DNA from: a bacterium UBP2_UBA2255 | GTDB lineage: Bacteria > Edwardsbacteria > AC1 > EtOH8 | Reading direction: 5' to 3' | Length of the DNA stretch: 22,830 bases | Assembly: GCA_002347565.1 (NCBI GenBank) | Contig: DDXR01000028.1 | Location: forward strand, 10,395-33,224 | In this document: positions 1-8,766 of the stretch, piece by piece | Layout of the letters: each line of letters starts with the position of its first letter | Position numbering within the stretch: the first letter of the stretch is position 1 | Made by a program: the position numbers and the translations under genes | Notes under the pieces: generated by a model | Databases searched by the model: none | What the model was told of the DNA's origin: nothing | Seen by the model: the letters and a program-made list of their open reading frames with translations, nothing else

Positions 1-1521
1 CTCGATGGCGGCGTTGAGGGCCAGCAGATTGGTGCGCCAGGCCACCGACGAGATCAGCTCGGTGATCCGGCTGATCTCCACGGCCTTGCGCTCCAGGTTG
101 CTGACCACGTCGGACAGCCGGTTCATGGTGCCGTCGATCTCGGTCATCTGGCCGACGATGGACTCCATGGCCGATCCGCCGTTGGACGCCTTCTCCAGGG
201 CCTGGGCGGCCGACAGCGCCGCCATCTGGGCGCTGGAGTTCACCTGCTCGACCGAGGCCGTGATCTCCTCCACCGCATCCTTGGTCTCCCGCACCGACGC
301 CACCTGGGTGGCGGTGCCCTGGGAGATCCGCTGGATGGTGGACGATATCTCCTGCTGCGAGGCGCTCATCTCCTCGGTCGATGCCGCCAGCTCCTCGGAG
401 GTGGTCGCCACGCGATTGGCGGTGCCGGTCACCGAGCGCACCAGGTTCTCCAGCTTGGAGGCGAACATGTTGAAATAGCGGGTCAGCTCGCCCAAGTCGT
501 CGGTGCTGGCGTGGGCCAGCCGCTTGGTGAGGTCGGCCGAGCTCTCGGCCAGGTCGCGCAGGATGGCGTTGATGTTCCGGATCGGATTGATCAGGATCCG
601 CCGGTAGATCAGGTGGGCGGCCAGCGCCGAGGCGGCGAAGCCCAGCAGCAGCACGCCGGTCACCGGCGGCAGCAGCCGCCGCATCACCAGCGACACCAGC
701 CCGGGGGCCAGCTGGGTCTCGACGTCGGGTGCGGCCAGCACCGACCGGCCCACGGCGATGAAGGCGGCGGCGGTGACAACCAGGGTGAAGAAGGTGAACA
801 GCAGGCTGACCGCCGCCATCTTGCCCTCCAGCCCCACCCGCTCGCCGCCCGAGGAGGCCCGCAGCAGCATCAGCACCGGCCAGCCGAAGACCACCGCCAG
901 CACCACCATCAGCAGGATGCCGCTGACGCCCAGCGTGTGGTACAGGTAGACACCCAGCACCGAGAACGGCGCCAGGACATAGTTGATCCGGAGGTCGGCC
1001 CAGGTGAAGGCGCGGATGTCCCGCCAGGTCATGTCGCCCTTGATGACGTGGTACAATCCGACCAGCAGGTCGTTGATGACGACGTACGCCGCCACCGCCG
1101 CCGCCAGGGCCGGAACGTTCCCCAGGGACAGCACCTCGGCGCCGTGCCGCCCGCCCAGCGCGCCGTAAACGGCCGCCATGCCGTAGGTGGCGAACACGAA
1201 CTGGGCGCCGATGAAGAACACCCGGTTCCACGGGTTCCGCAGCCTGATCTTGTGGATGATCGAGCTGATGAAGATGGCGATGGTCGCCGGGAGGGGGCCG
1301 AACCCGAGGAAGACGAAGAACACCACCACGAAGTCCAGGGAAAGATGGATGCCGCCCGGCAGGGGCACCGAAAACCATTCAGCCCCGAATTCGGCCGCGA
1401 ACAGCGCCAGCATCAGCCATGGCGCGATCGAGAATTCCGGCAGCTGGGACGCCAGCCAGGCCGTTCCCGCCAGGGTGACCAGCCAGGCGTACAGTGGGTG
1501 CTTACCGCCTTTGGTTGCCAC
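1..1521 (-). CDS. Methyl-accepting chemotaxis protein with polytopic membrane sensor (C-terminus outside window)
   Basis: I read this by translating the minus strand; no stop occurs before the window edge, so the C-terminal part is missing. The GTG start at 1521 is preceded by GGCGGAGG at good spacing. The first ~300 residues are very hydrophobic, with about eight possible membrane segments and no large periplasmic ligand domain. This layout resembles the integral-membrane sensor domains upstream of some HD-GYP or GGDEF proteins. A HAMP-like stretch follows near residues 305-360 (INPIRNINAIL...DDLGELTRYFNMF), then a methyl-accepting signalling helix rich in S, T, E and Q (TTSEELAASTEEMSASQQE). 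The visible part ends inside the cytoplasmic hairpin tip (AWRTNLLALNAAIE), which contacts CheA and CheW in known receptors. It is the last readable gene of the chemosensory array, 85 nt after the divergent cheW. Signal sensed is unknown. Confidence 0.93.
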   Translation of the reverse strand, partial: MATKGGKHPLYAWLVTLAGTAWLASQLPEFSIAPWLMLALFAAEFGAEWFSVPLPGGIHLSLDFVVVFFVFLGFGPLPATIAIFISSIIHKIRLRNPWNRVFFIGAQFVFATYGMAAVYGALGGRHGAEVLSLGNVPALAAAVAAYVVINDLLVGLYHVIKGDMTWRDIRAFTWADLRINYVLAPFSVLGVYLYHTLGVSGILLMVVLAVVFGWPVLMLLRASSGGERVGLEGKMAAVSLLFTFFTLVVTAAAFIAVGRSVLAAPDVETQLAPGLVSLVMRRLLPPVTGVLLLGFAASALAAHLIYRRILINPIRNINAILRDLAESSADLTKRLAHASTDDLGELTRYFNMFASKLENLVRSVTGTANRVATTSEELAASTEEMSASQQEISSTIQRISQGTATQVASVRETKDAVEEITASVEQVNSSAQMAALSAAQALEKASNGGSAMESIVGQMTEIDGTMNRLSDVVSNLERKAVEISRITELISSVAWRTNLLALNAAIE

Positions 1522-1606
1522 GATTGCGACCTCCGCCAATATTAATGCAGCTGTGATGCGTCCGGGCAGTTCCGGAGAGGGGCGGGACCGCCCCCGCGGT
1601 CATCGG

Positions 1607-2122
1607 TCAAGCGCCGGCGCCGGCGGACGCAGTGCGCGGCAGCCCCTGGTTGCCGCCGGACGGCTCCTCGGGGACGGCGCCTTCAGCGCCGGCGGCCAGC
1701 GGGGCCAGGCCGGCGAGCAGGGCGGCCACATCAATGACGAACGCGGCCGAGCCCTGCGCCATGAACGCCTGCGCGATGTACTCCCTGCCCCGGCGCAGCG
1801 CCGGGTGCAGGGGGAATAGTTCCGGGGCTGCCACCGTCTCGCCGATGCCGTCGGCCAGCAAGCCTGCCTCCTGCAGGCCGTCCCCGACGATGATCACCAC
1901 CGGTTGCTCCGCCGGACGGCTGTCGCCGGCCAGCAATCGCAGCCCGACCACCAGCCGGGGCCGCCCCCGCCACATGATCAGGCCGCACAGCGGCGGCTCC
2001 AGGCCGGGCGGGGCCACCAGCCGGGGCCGGTAGATGATCTCCCTGGCATGGCGCAGGTCAACGGCGTAGGTCTCGCCGAGGCAACGGCACAGCATCCAGC
2101 GCCTGTCGGGAGCGCCGGTCAT
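1607..2122 (-). CDS. cheW: Divergent CheW-like coupling protein
   Basis: The 171-residue protein starts at an ATG whose first bases overlap the stop of the upstream TPR gene (ATGA) and which follows GCGAGGAGGG, a strong ribosome site. An earlier in-frame start would overlap the TPR gene by about 90 nt and is unlikely. Residues ~8-140 have the CheW pattern of short beta strands: a YAVDL...ARE-I segment, GLIMWRGRPRLVVGLRLL (equivalent to the GLVNLRG...V-DLR core of CheW), VVIIVGD, LLADGIGE, and a final AFVIDVAALLAGL. The last ~30 residues are Ala/Gly/Pro-rich. CheW proteins link receptors to CheA. This copy is far from the CheW at 19728-20174. Its position next to the MCP suggests it serves that receptor, which is inference. 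Confidence 0.75.
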   Translation of the reverse strand: MTGAPDRRWMLCRCLGETYAVDLRHAREIIYRPRLVAPPGLEPPLCGLIMWRGRPRLVVGLRLLAGDSRPAEQPVVIIVGDGLQEAGLLADGIGETVAAPELFPLHPALRRGREYIAQAFMAQGSAAFVIDVAALLAGLAPLAAGAEGAVPEEPSGGNQGLPRTASAGAGA

Positions 2123-2985
2123 CCCTCCTCGCTCCGCACGATGTCGACCTGCTCGGCGGCCTTCCTGGCCCACCAGTTGTGGGGCGACAGCTTGTGGCAC
2201 TTTTCCCACTCGCGCACCGCGGCGCCGTACATCTTCTTGGCGGCGTAGGCCAGCCCCAGGTGGTAGTACGCCTCGATCAGGTTCGGCCCCAGCACCGTGG
2301 CCTTGGAGAAGAAGAAGATCGCGTCCTCCAGCATCTGCCGCTCCAGGTACACCAGCCCCAGGTAGTAATGGGCATACAGCTTGGCGGTGCGGTCCTTGCC
2401 GGACTTGATCACCCGCGAAAGGTGCTCGATGGCCTCGCCGTAGATGCCCTTCTTCAGGCAGACGAACCCCAGGTTGTTGCGCACTGCGTCGTTGTTGGGC
2501 TCGGTCTGCAGCACCCGCAGGCAGACCTCCAGCGCCTCGTCGTACAATCCCTGGTAGCTGTAGGCCCAGCCCAGCAGCTCCATGGCCTTGGCGTCCGTCG
2601 GGTTCAGCTTCACCGCGCGGGTCAGCGAATCGGTGGCCTTCTCGAACTCGCCGGCGCAGATCTGATTCCAGCCCTCGGCCACCATGGTGGAGCTGCCCAG
2701 GCTGTCGACCCGCATGGTCTCGACGAAGGAGCGGATCATCACCTTGGACTCGTCCTCGGAGACGGTCACCGACTTGTACTGGTCGATCAGCGACTTGACC
2801 GCGTCCTGGAGCGCGGACAGCTGCTTGACCGCCACCGCGATCTCCTTGTACAGGCCGCGGATGTCCTGCTCGATCGCCGCTGCGTCGCCCTTGGCGCCGG
2901 CGCCCTTGATCCGGGCCTGGAGCGCGGCGATCCGTCCTCCCAGCTCCTTGACGAGCGTCTCCAACTGGCTCATGTTCTGCGGCAT
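2119..2985 (-). CDS. TPR protein with N-terminal coiled coil
   Basis: The 288-residue protein has an N-terminal heptad-like helical part (residues ~5-70, MSQLETLVKELGGRIAALQ...) and then about five TPR units from residue ~100 (AEGWNQICAGEFEKATDSL, AMELLGWAYSYQGLYDEAL, VRNNLGFVCLKKGIYGEAI, YYLGLVYLERQMLEDAI, YYHLGLAYAAKKMYGAAV). No enzyme motif or signal peptide is visible, so it is probably a cytoplasmic adaptor. It sits between cheB and the divergent cheW, 12 nt after the cheB stop and overlapping cheW by ATGA. An alternative ATG lies at 2973; neither start has a clear Shine-Dalgarno. By analogy with TPR proteins of Frz/Pil-type clusters it may connect receptor and output proteins, which is inference. 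Confidence 0.85.
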   Translation of the reverse strand: MPQNMSQLETLVKELGGRIAALQARIKGAGAKGDAAAIEQDIRGLYKEIAVAVKQLSALQDAVKSLIDQYKSVTVSEDESKVMIRSFVETMRVDSLGSSTMVAEGWNQICAGEFEKATDSLTRAVKLNPTDAKAMELLGWAYSYQGLYDEALEVCLRVLQTEPNNDAVRNNLGFVCLKKGIYGEAIEHLSRVIKSGKDRTAKLYAHYYLGLVYLERQMLEDAIFFFSKATVLGPNLIEAYYHLGLAYAAKKMYGAAVREWEKCHKLSPHNWWARKAAEQVDIVRSEEG

Positions 2986-2997
2986 TCGGTCAGGTTG

Positions 2998-4056
2998 TCA
3001 CTGGCAGGCCCTGATGATGGCCTGCGGTATCCGGTCCAGGGGCAGCACCTGGTCGGCGGCCCCCAGTTCGATGGCGGAGCGCGGCATTCCGAACACCACG
3101 CAGGTGGACTTGTCCTCGGCGATGGTGGCCCCGCCGCGCTGCTTGATGGCCAGCATCCCCTTGGCGCCGTCGTGGCCCATGCCGGTCAGGATCACGCCCA
3201 CCAGCCCGCCCGCGGCGCGGGCCGCCGCCGACTGCATCATCACGTCCACCGACGGCCTCACCCCGAACCGGGGCGGGTCCTGGTTGAGGGTGACCAGCCG
3301 CCCCGACGGGTCGAGCTCCAGGTGGTAGTCGGCGGGCGCCAGCAGGGCCAGCCCCGGCTTGACGGCATCGCCGGCCTCGGCCTCCCTGACCGCGATCTGG
3401 CAGCGGGCGTTGAGCCGCTCGGCCAGCGAACGGGTGAACCCCTTGGGCATGTGCTGCACCAGCAGGTAGGCTGCCGGCAGGTCGGCCGGCAGCGCCGGCA
3501 GCAGGTCCGACAGCGCCCTGGTGCCTCCGGTCGACGAGCCGATGGCCACCAGCCGGAACGGCCCGCCCGGGCCGGCCGCCTTGGGCTTGGCCGGCTGCGG
3601 CCTGCGGCGGGCGCCGGACTTGAGCCGGGCCAGGTCCACGCTGGCCGCCACCGTGATCTTTTCCACCAGTTCGTCCCGCACCCGGTCGATGTCCAGCGAG
3701 ATCGACCCCGACGGCTTGGTGACGAAATCGACCGCGCCCAGCTCCAGCGACAGCAGGGTGGCCTCGGCCCCCTCCTTGGCGTGCGCCGACAGCATCACCA
3801 CCGCGGTCGGCCGTTCGGCCATGATCCGGGCCAGGGCCTGCAGGCCGTCCATCTCCGGCATCTCGATGTCCAGCGTCACCACGTCGGGCTGCAGGGCCGC
3901 CACCTGCTCCAGCGCTTCCCGGCCGTTGCGGGCCGTGCCGCACAGGGCGAACGACGGCTCCCGCTCGATGATCTCGCCGATCATCTTGCGCATCAGGGCC
4001 GAGTCGTCGACCACCAGGACTGAGATTTTCTTTTCGGGACGTGCCATGCGCTTCAC
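2998..4056 (-). CDS. cheB: Chemotaxis response regulator protein-glutamate methylesterase CheB
   Basis: CheB removes methyl groups from, and deamidates, receptor glutamates, giving adaptation. The 352-residue protein has the full two-domain layout. Residues ~10-130 are a receiver (acidic pair D17-D18, phospho-acceptor D63 in TLDIEMPEMDG, and K114 in TKPSG). A basic linker covers ~140-165. The methylesterase domain runs from ~168 to the end. The catalytic triad is visible: S175 in IGSSTGGT, H202 in LVQHMPKGFT and D296 in LTGMGHDGA. Length is normal for the family. It follows cheD by 12 nt. A second ATG lies at 4047, and neither start has a strong ribosome site. The neighbouring cheR and cheD complete the receptor modification set. 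Confidence 0.97.
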   Translation of the reverse strand: MKRMARPEKKISVLVVDDSALMRKMIGEIIEREPSFALCGTARNGREALEQVAALQPDVVTLDIEMPEMDGLQALARIMAERPTAVVMLSAHAKEGAEATLLSLELGAVDFVTKPSGSISLDIDRVRDELVEKITVAASVDLARLKSGARRRPQPAKPKAAGPGGPFRLVAIGSSTGGTRALSDLLPALPADLPAAYLLVQHMPKGFTRSLAERLNARCQIAVREAEAGDAVKPGLALLAPADYHLELDPSGRLVTLNQDPPRFGVRPSVDVMMQSAAARAAGGLVGVILTGMGHDGAKGMLAIKQRGGATIAEDKSTCVVFGMPRSAIELGAADQVLPLDRIPQAIIRACQ

Positions 4057-4068
4057 ATAATTGGCCGG

Positions 4069-4560
4069 CTACAGCTCGCGCTGGCCCGCCTTGAACGAGT
4101 GCACCACCAGCACGCCGGTGGCCAGGACCAGCTCCACCGAGCGGCCGTAGTCGCCGCCGGTGTCCTCGCCCACGATCGGGATCGCCAGCGACGCCAGCAC
4201 CGCTTTGGCCTCCGTCACGTTGCGGGCGCCGATGTTGGTCCCCTGCTTGTTGCTCTTGAGCAGGGCGGCGAACATGGTGGCGCCGCCGGCGACCTTGGCG
4301 ACGATCCGGGAGCGCAGGCAGCCCAGCGCCTGCAGCTGCTCCAGCATCGCCGGCACGGCCGTCACCGGGAACTTCGCGACCTGGGTCCGGTCCTTGGACA
4401 GCTCCGGGGTCGGCAGCATGACGTGGGCCAGGCCGCCGGCCCTGGCCTCCGGATCATACAGGGCGATGGCCAGGCAGGAACCGAGCCCGTGCGTGGAGAT
4501 CACGGCCGGCTCGCGGGCGACCTTGAGATCGGCGATCTTGACGATCAGTTCGTTCGGCAC
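4069..4560 (-). CDS. cheD: Chemoreceptor glutamine deamidase CheD
   Basis: CheD deamidates receptor glutamines and, in Bacillus and Thermotoga, binds CheC to raise its CheY-P phosphatase activity. I place the start at GTG 4560 (163 residues). The open frame extends further upstream but only over cheR, where it is a shadow. The GTG lies 16 nt inside the 3' end of cheR, a usual che-operon overlap. The family core is clear: KVAREPAVISTHGLGSCLAIALYDPEARAGGLAHVMLP is the N-terminal signature, given here only in part by key residues T23, C29 (catalytic Cys) and H46. K-AGGATMF and NIGARN are also family hallmarks. A cheC gene lies in the same array at 16694-17311, so a CheC-CheD pair is likely. Confidence 0.95.
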   Translation of the reverse strand: MPNELIVKIADLKVAREPAVISTHGLGSCLAIALYDPEARAGGLAHVMLPTPELSKDRTQVAKFPVTAVPAMLEQLQALGCLRSRIVAKVAGGATMFAALLKSNKQGTNIGARNVTEAKAVLASLAIPIVGEDTGGDYGRSVELVLATGVLVVHSFKAGQREL

Positions 4561-5396
4561 GGCGTCCCGGGCGAGCCCGCGTTCAGGCGGTAGATTCGTT
4601 CCTTGAGGTCGAACGGCTGGAACCGTTCCTTGGTCTGCCCCAGCAGGGTTTCCACCTTGCCCAGCACCAGGAATCCCCGGGGGCGGAGGGCCGCCGCGAA
4701 ATGCCCGAACACCGCCTCCTGGGCAACGCGGGAGAAGTAGATCAGCGCGTTGCGGCAGAGGATCAGGTCCACGTTGCGGAACGGCGCCGGCTCCATCAGC
4801 TCGGCCCGCCGGAACTCGACCATCGCCATGATGCCGGGGTCGAGGCGGCGCTCCTCGCCCGCCGCGGCGAAATACCGCGCCTCCAGCCCCGGCGGCAGCT
4901 CGCTGAAGCTGGCCCGGCCGTAGAGCCCCGCCTGGGCCCGGCGCAGGCTGGCGGCGTCGATGTCGGTGGCCGTGATCCTGACGGCGCACCGGACGGGGTG
5001 GGCGGCGCAGTATTCCTTCCACAGCATGGCCACCGAGTACGGCTCCTCTCCCGATGAGCAGCCGGCGCTCCAGATCTGGATGATGCCCGCCGTCGCCTCG
5101 GACACCAGGACCGGGAACACGCGCTCCCGGATGGCGGCATAGGTCTCCGGGTTGCGGTAGAAGCCGGTGACGTTGATGGTCAGCGCGTCCCACAGCGGCC
5201 CGTACTCCGAGGGGTCCCGGGCCAGCCGTTCGGCGTACTCGCGGTAGGTCGACAGCTGGCAGGCCCGCATCCGCACCGCCAGCCGCCGCTTCAGCGGCCG
5301 CTCCTTGTACTGCCGGATGTCGAAACCGGTGTCGGCCGCGATCCGATCGGCCAGCGCCAGCAGCTCCGGATCGCCGATGGTGTCGCGCGGCGTCAC
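4545..5396 (-). CDS. cheR: Chemotaxis protein methyltransferase CheR
   Basis: CheR methylates receptor glutamates using S-adenosylmethionine. The 283-residue protein has the helical N-terminal domain (residues ~8-75, with GFDIRQYKERPLKRRLAVRM) and the SAM-binding methyltransferase domain (WSAGCSSGEEPYSVAM near residue 110, then ITATDIDAASL, LILCRNALIYF and GFLVLGKVETL). These are the standard CheR motifs, and no C-terminal TPR extension is present. The start is GTG at 5396, overlapping the stop of the upstream DUF4388-TPR gene (GTGA), with GGCGGAG a few bases before it. The 3' end overlaps cheD by 16 nt. The arrangement suggests that the TPR protein, CheR, CheD and CheB are made together. Confidence 0.97.
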   Translation of the reverse strand: MTPRDTIGDPELLALADRIAADTGFDIRQYKERPLKRRLAVRMRACQLSTYREYAERLARDPSEYGPLWDALTINVTGFYRNPETYAAIRERVFPVLVSEATAGIIQIWSAGCSSGEEPYSVAMLWKEYCAAHPVRCAVRITATDIDAASLRRAQAGLYGRASFSELPPGLEARYFAAAGEERRLDPGIMAMVEFRRAELMEPAPFRNVDLILCRNALIYFSRVAQEAVFGHFAAALRPRGFLVLGKVETLLGQTKERFQPFDLKERIYRLNAGSPGTPCRTN

Positions 5397-7000
5397 CGCT
5401 TCTCCGCCAGCTTGAGGTTGCGCTGCACCATCTGATTGTCGGGGTCCAGCTCCAGCGACCGCCGCCAGTGGGCGATGGCCTGGTCCCGCTGCCCCTGCTT
5501 GAAGTACAGGTTGCCCAGCCGGGCGAACTCCGCGGCCGAGGCCACGTTGGCTTCGGCCATCTTCAGCATCACGTCCACCGCCTGGGAGATCATCCCGTTC
5601 CGGTAGTACAGCTCCGACAGGTTCCCCAGTATCAACGGGTCGCCCGGCGCCGCCCGCAGCGCCGACTGGTAGTGGCGCTCGGCGTCCTCGATCTGGCCCC
5701 GGCCGTGCTTGACGGCCCCCAGGTTGTTCTCTACCGCCGGGTTCTGGCGCCGCCCGGCGCCGGCGGCGGCCCAGTTGGCCAGGGCCGCCTCAAGGTCGCC
5801 CTGCCTGTAGGCGATCATCCCCAGCAGGAAGCTGACCATCGGGATCTTGCCCTTCTCCTCCTCCAGCCGCGACAGCTGCTCCAGGGCCGAGGCCAGATCC
5901 CCCTTGCGGTAGGACAGGAACGCCAGGTTGATCCTGGGGATCGACGCCTGCCCGGACAACTCCAGGGATCGCCGGTACTGGCGGGCGGCATCGTCGAGCT
6001 CGCCCATGGCCTCCAGCGCCAGGCCCAGGTTGTTATAGGCCGGCGCCAGCTTGGGGTCGATGGCGATCGCCTCCAGGAATTCGGTGGCGGCATCGGCGTA
6101 CTCGGCCTTGCGGAAATGGATCATGCCCAGATAGAACCGGGCTTCGGGGTCCTCCGGCTTGATCTCCACCATCCGCCGGTACTCGCGGGCCGCCTCGTCG
6201 AACATCTGCGTCTTGTAGAAGGCGATCCCCAGGTTGCGGTGCTCGTCCAGCACCCCGGCCTTCCAGTTGGAGACCTGCTTCGATTTCTCGCCGCCCCGCT
6301 TGGCGATGCCGGACAGCAGCAGGCCGTAGACGATCTTGGCCGTGGCGAAATCGCCCAGCGGCGAGGCCTGGTAGATTTCCTCCAGCGAGCGGCTGCCGTC
6401 GATCAGCAGCAGGATGTGCTGTTCCTCCTCGTTGAGGCCCAGTTCCGCGGCCTGGACGCTCTCCATCGCCACCCGCTCCAGCACGGTCTGGGGCGTCGGC
6501 AGCTTGGTCTCCAGGGTGCGCCACTCGTCGACCTGGCGGGCCTCCTCCAGCAGCAGGTTCATCACGTCCAGCGAGACCATCACCGGTTCGTTGTCCGGCA
6601 GCGCGTCCTGCTCGAAGAAGAACTCGCCGTCCGGCCACCGCAGCAGGAAGAAGATGGCGTCCCCGATCTGGTGGGTGATGTCCTGCTGCACGTCCTCGGT
6701 GCTGACCAGCCCGCTCTCCATCAGGATGTCGCCCAGCCGCCGCTTGCCGCCCTCGTTGCGCTGCTGGTCGAGGGCCTGCTGCAGCTGGGCCGAGCTGACC
6801 AGGCCGCGCGACACCAGCCGGTCGCCCAGCCGGTCGGGCCGGTTGAGCAGGCTGGAGTAGCACACCCGCCCGTCCTTGAAATAGATGTTGCCGAAGTTCT
6901 GGCCGTCGGTGACCTTGAGGCACCCGGTCTTGAAACCCACCGCCAGCAGCTGCAGCACGTCGGGCAGGCTGACTTCCCTGAATGAGCCCTTGATGGCCAT
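5393..7000 (-). CDS. DUF4388 (PATAN-like) and TPR repeat protein
   Basis: The 535-residue protein begins with a DUF4388/PATAN-type region (residues ~1-60: IKGSFREVSLPDVLQLLAVG, KTGCLKVTDG, GNIYFKDGRVCYSS). This is followed by two short helical units of the kind GDRLVSRGLVSSAQL and LGDILMESGLVSTEDV (MshEN-like), then a strand-rich FLLRWPDGEFFFEQ segment. From residue ~250 to the end there are about eight TPR units (NLGIAFYKTQMFDEAAREY, YLGMIHFRKAEYADAATEF, AYNNLGLALEAMGELDDAA and so on). PATAN domains are known from regulators linked to response regulators and MglA-type GTPases. The start ATG shares one base with the stop of the preceding short ORF (TAATG), and its own stop overlaps cheR (GTGA). 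A paralogue lies at 12059-13315. Probable role is an adaptor; no enzymatic motif is seen. Confidence 0.9.
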   Translation of the reverse strand: MAIKGSFREVSLPDVLQLLAVGFKTGCLKVTDGQNFGNIYFKDGRVCYSSLLNRPDRLGDRLVSRGLVSSAQLQQALDQQRNEGGKRRLGDILMESGLVSTEDVQQDITHQIGDAIFFLLRWPDGEFFFEQDALPDNEPVMVSLDVMNLLLEEARQVDEWRTLETKLPTPQTVLERVAMESVQAAELGLNEEEQHILLLIDGSRSLEEIYQASPLGDFATAKIVYGLLLSGIAKRGGEKSKQVSNWKAGVLDEHRNLGIAFYKTQMFDEAAREYRRMVEIKPEDPEARFYLGMIHFRKAEYADAATEFLEAIAIDPKLAPAYNNLGLALEAMGELDDAARQYRRSLELSGQASIPRINLAFLSYRKGDLASALEQLSRLEEEKGKIPMVSFLLGMIAYRQGDLEAALANWAAAGAGRRQNPAVENNLGAVKHGRGQIEDAERHYQSALRAAPGDPLILGNLSELYYRNGMISQAVDVMLKMAEANVASAAEFARLGNLYFKQGQRDQAIAHWRRSLELDPDNQMVQRNLKLAEKR

Positions 7001-7362
7001 TACGGGTTCATACCCGAGGTTTGTAGCATGGTTACACCATTGCGCAGTATTTTGCCGGCAGAACGTATGTTACCATCGACCTGCTGCCAGCCGGGACTCT
7101 TCCGCACCTCTCTCCGCTGCGGGGAGAGGCCGGGAGAGGGGTGAACCGACCTAACCCCGGGCCCCTTCCCCGCCGGGGAAGGGGTGACCGCCCCCTCCCC
7201 CTTTCCCTCCCCTCGAGGGGAGGGAAAGGGTGGGGTCAGCTTGGGCCGGGGGTCCCCCTCGCGCCGCTCGAAGTCGAACAAGCGGCGCTCGGGCGGGTTT
7301 GCGCTGGCCCACAAGGCTTGCGCCGCGAACAACGCTGCGAGGATGCCTGCGGCCTGTCTCAT
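7000..7362 (-). CDS. Short signal-peptide ORF largely built from a multi-hairpin repeat
   Basis: The 120-residue frame starts 19 nt after the stop of the DnaA-like gene and ends on a TAATG junction with the DUF4388-TPR gene. It begins with a convincing signal peptide (residues 1-21, MRQAAGILAALFAAQALWAS). About 70 residues (ERRLFDFERREGDPRPKL..., GEGKGEGAVTPSP..., GPGVRSVHPSP) are encoded by the repeat at 7083-7294, and the last ~30 residues (GWQQVDGNIRSAGKIL...) match nothing I recognise. The same repeat follows the signal peptide of the secreted protein at 20363-22248. It could be a remnant of a secreted-protein gene broken by the repeat, or a short exported peptide. No clear Shine-Dalgarno precedes the ATG. 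I am unsure that it is a functional protein. Confidence 0.4.
   Translation of the reverse strand: MRQAAGILAALFAAQALWASANPPERRLFDFERREGDPRPKLTPPFPSPRGEGKGEGAVTPSPAGKGPGVRSVHPSPGLSPQRREVRKSPGWQQVDGNIRSAGKILRNGVTMLQTSGMNP
7083..7294. repeat. Multi-hairpin interspersed repeat, copy 1
   Basis: Bases 7141-7294 match 22021-22174 at 150 of 154 positions (97%) without gaps, and looser similarity with a small indel continues down to a shared GCTGCCAGCCGGG at 7083-7095 (21953-21965). The copy contains successive hairpins: CTCTCCGCTGCGGGGAGAG near 7109; a 10-bp stem CCCCTTCCCC/GGGGAAGGGG (7162-7184); a perfect 32-nt palindrome centred on the CTCGAG at 7212-7217 (7199-7230); and GCGCCGCT/AGCGGCGC arms (7261-7268 and 7281-7288). 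It has no transposase. It resembles REP/MITE-like or Rickettsia-palindromic-element-like repeats in behaviour, because it keeps an open frame in the host ORF. Confidence 0.85.
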
Positions 7363-7381
7363 AATTTCGAACGCTGGAAAA

Positions 7382-8761
<1,380 letters not shown>

Positions 8762-8766
8762 GTCAG

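Noticed and set aside
4561..5193. A long frame fusing CheD to an upstream domain
   Set aside because: The upstream part is a shadow of cheR in another frame and contains only Arg/Pro/Gly-rich sequence; the CheD domain itself begins at the GTG at 4560.
7083..7294. The multi-hairpin repeat as an intrinsic terminator or an insertion sequence
   Set aside because: It has no T-run and no transposase, and the host frame is open through it; a second copy lies inside a secreted-protein gene. A repeat of the MITE/REP kind fits better.
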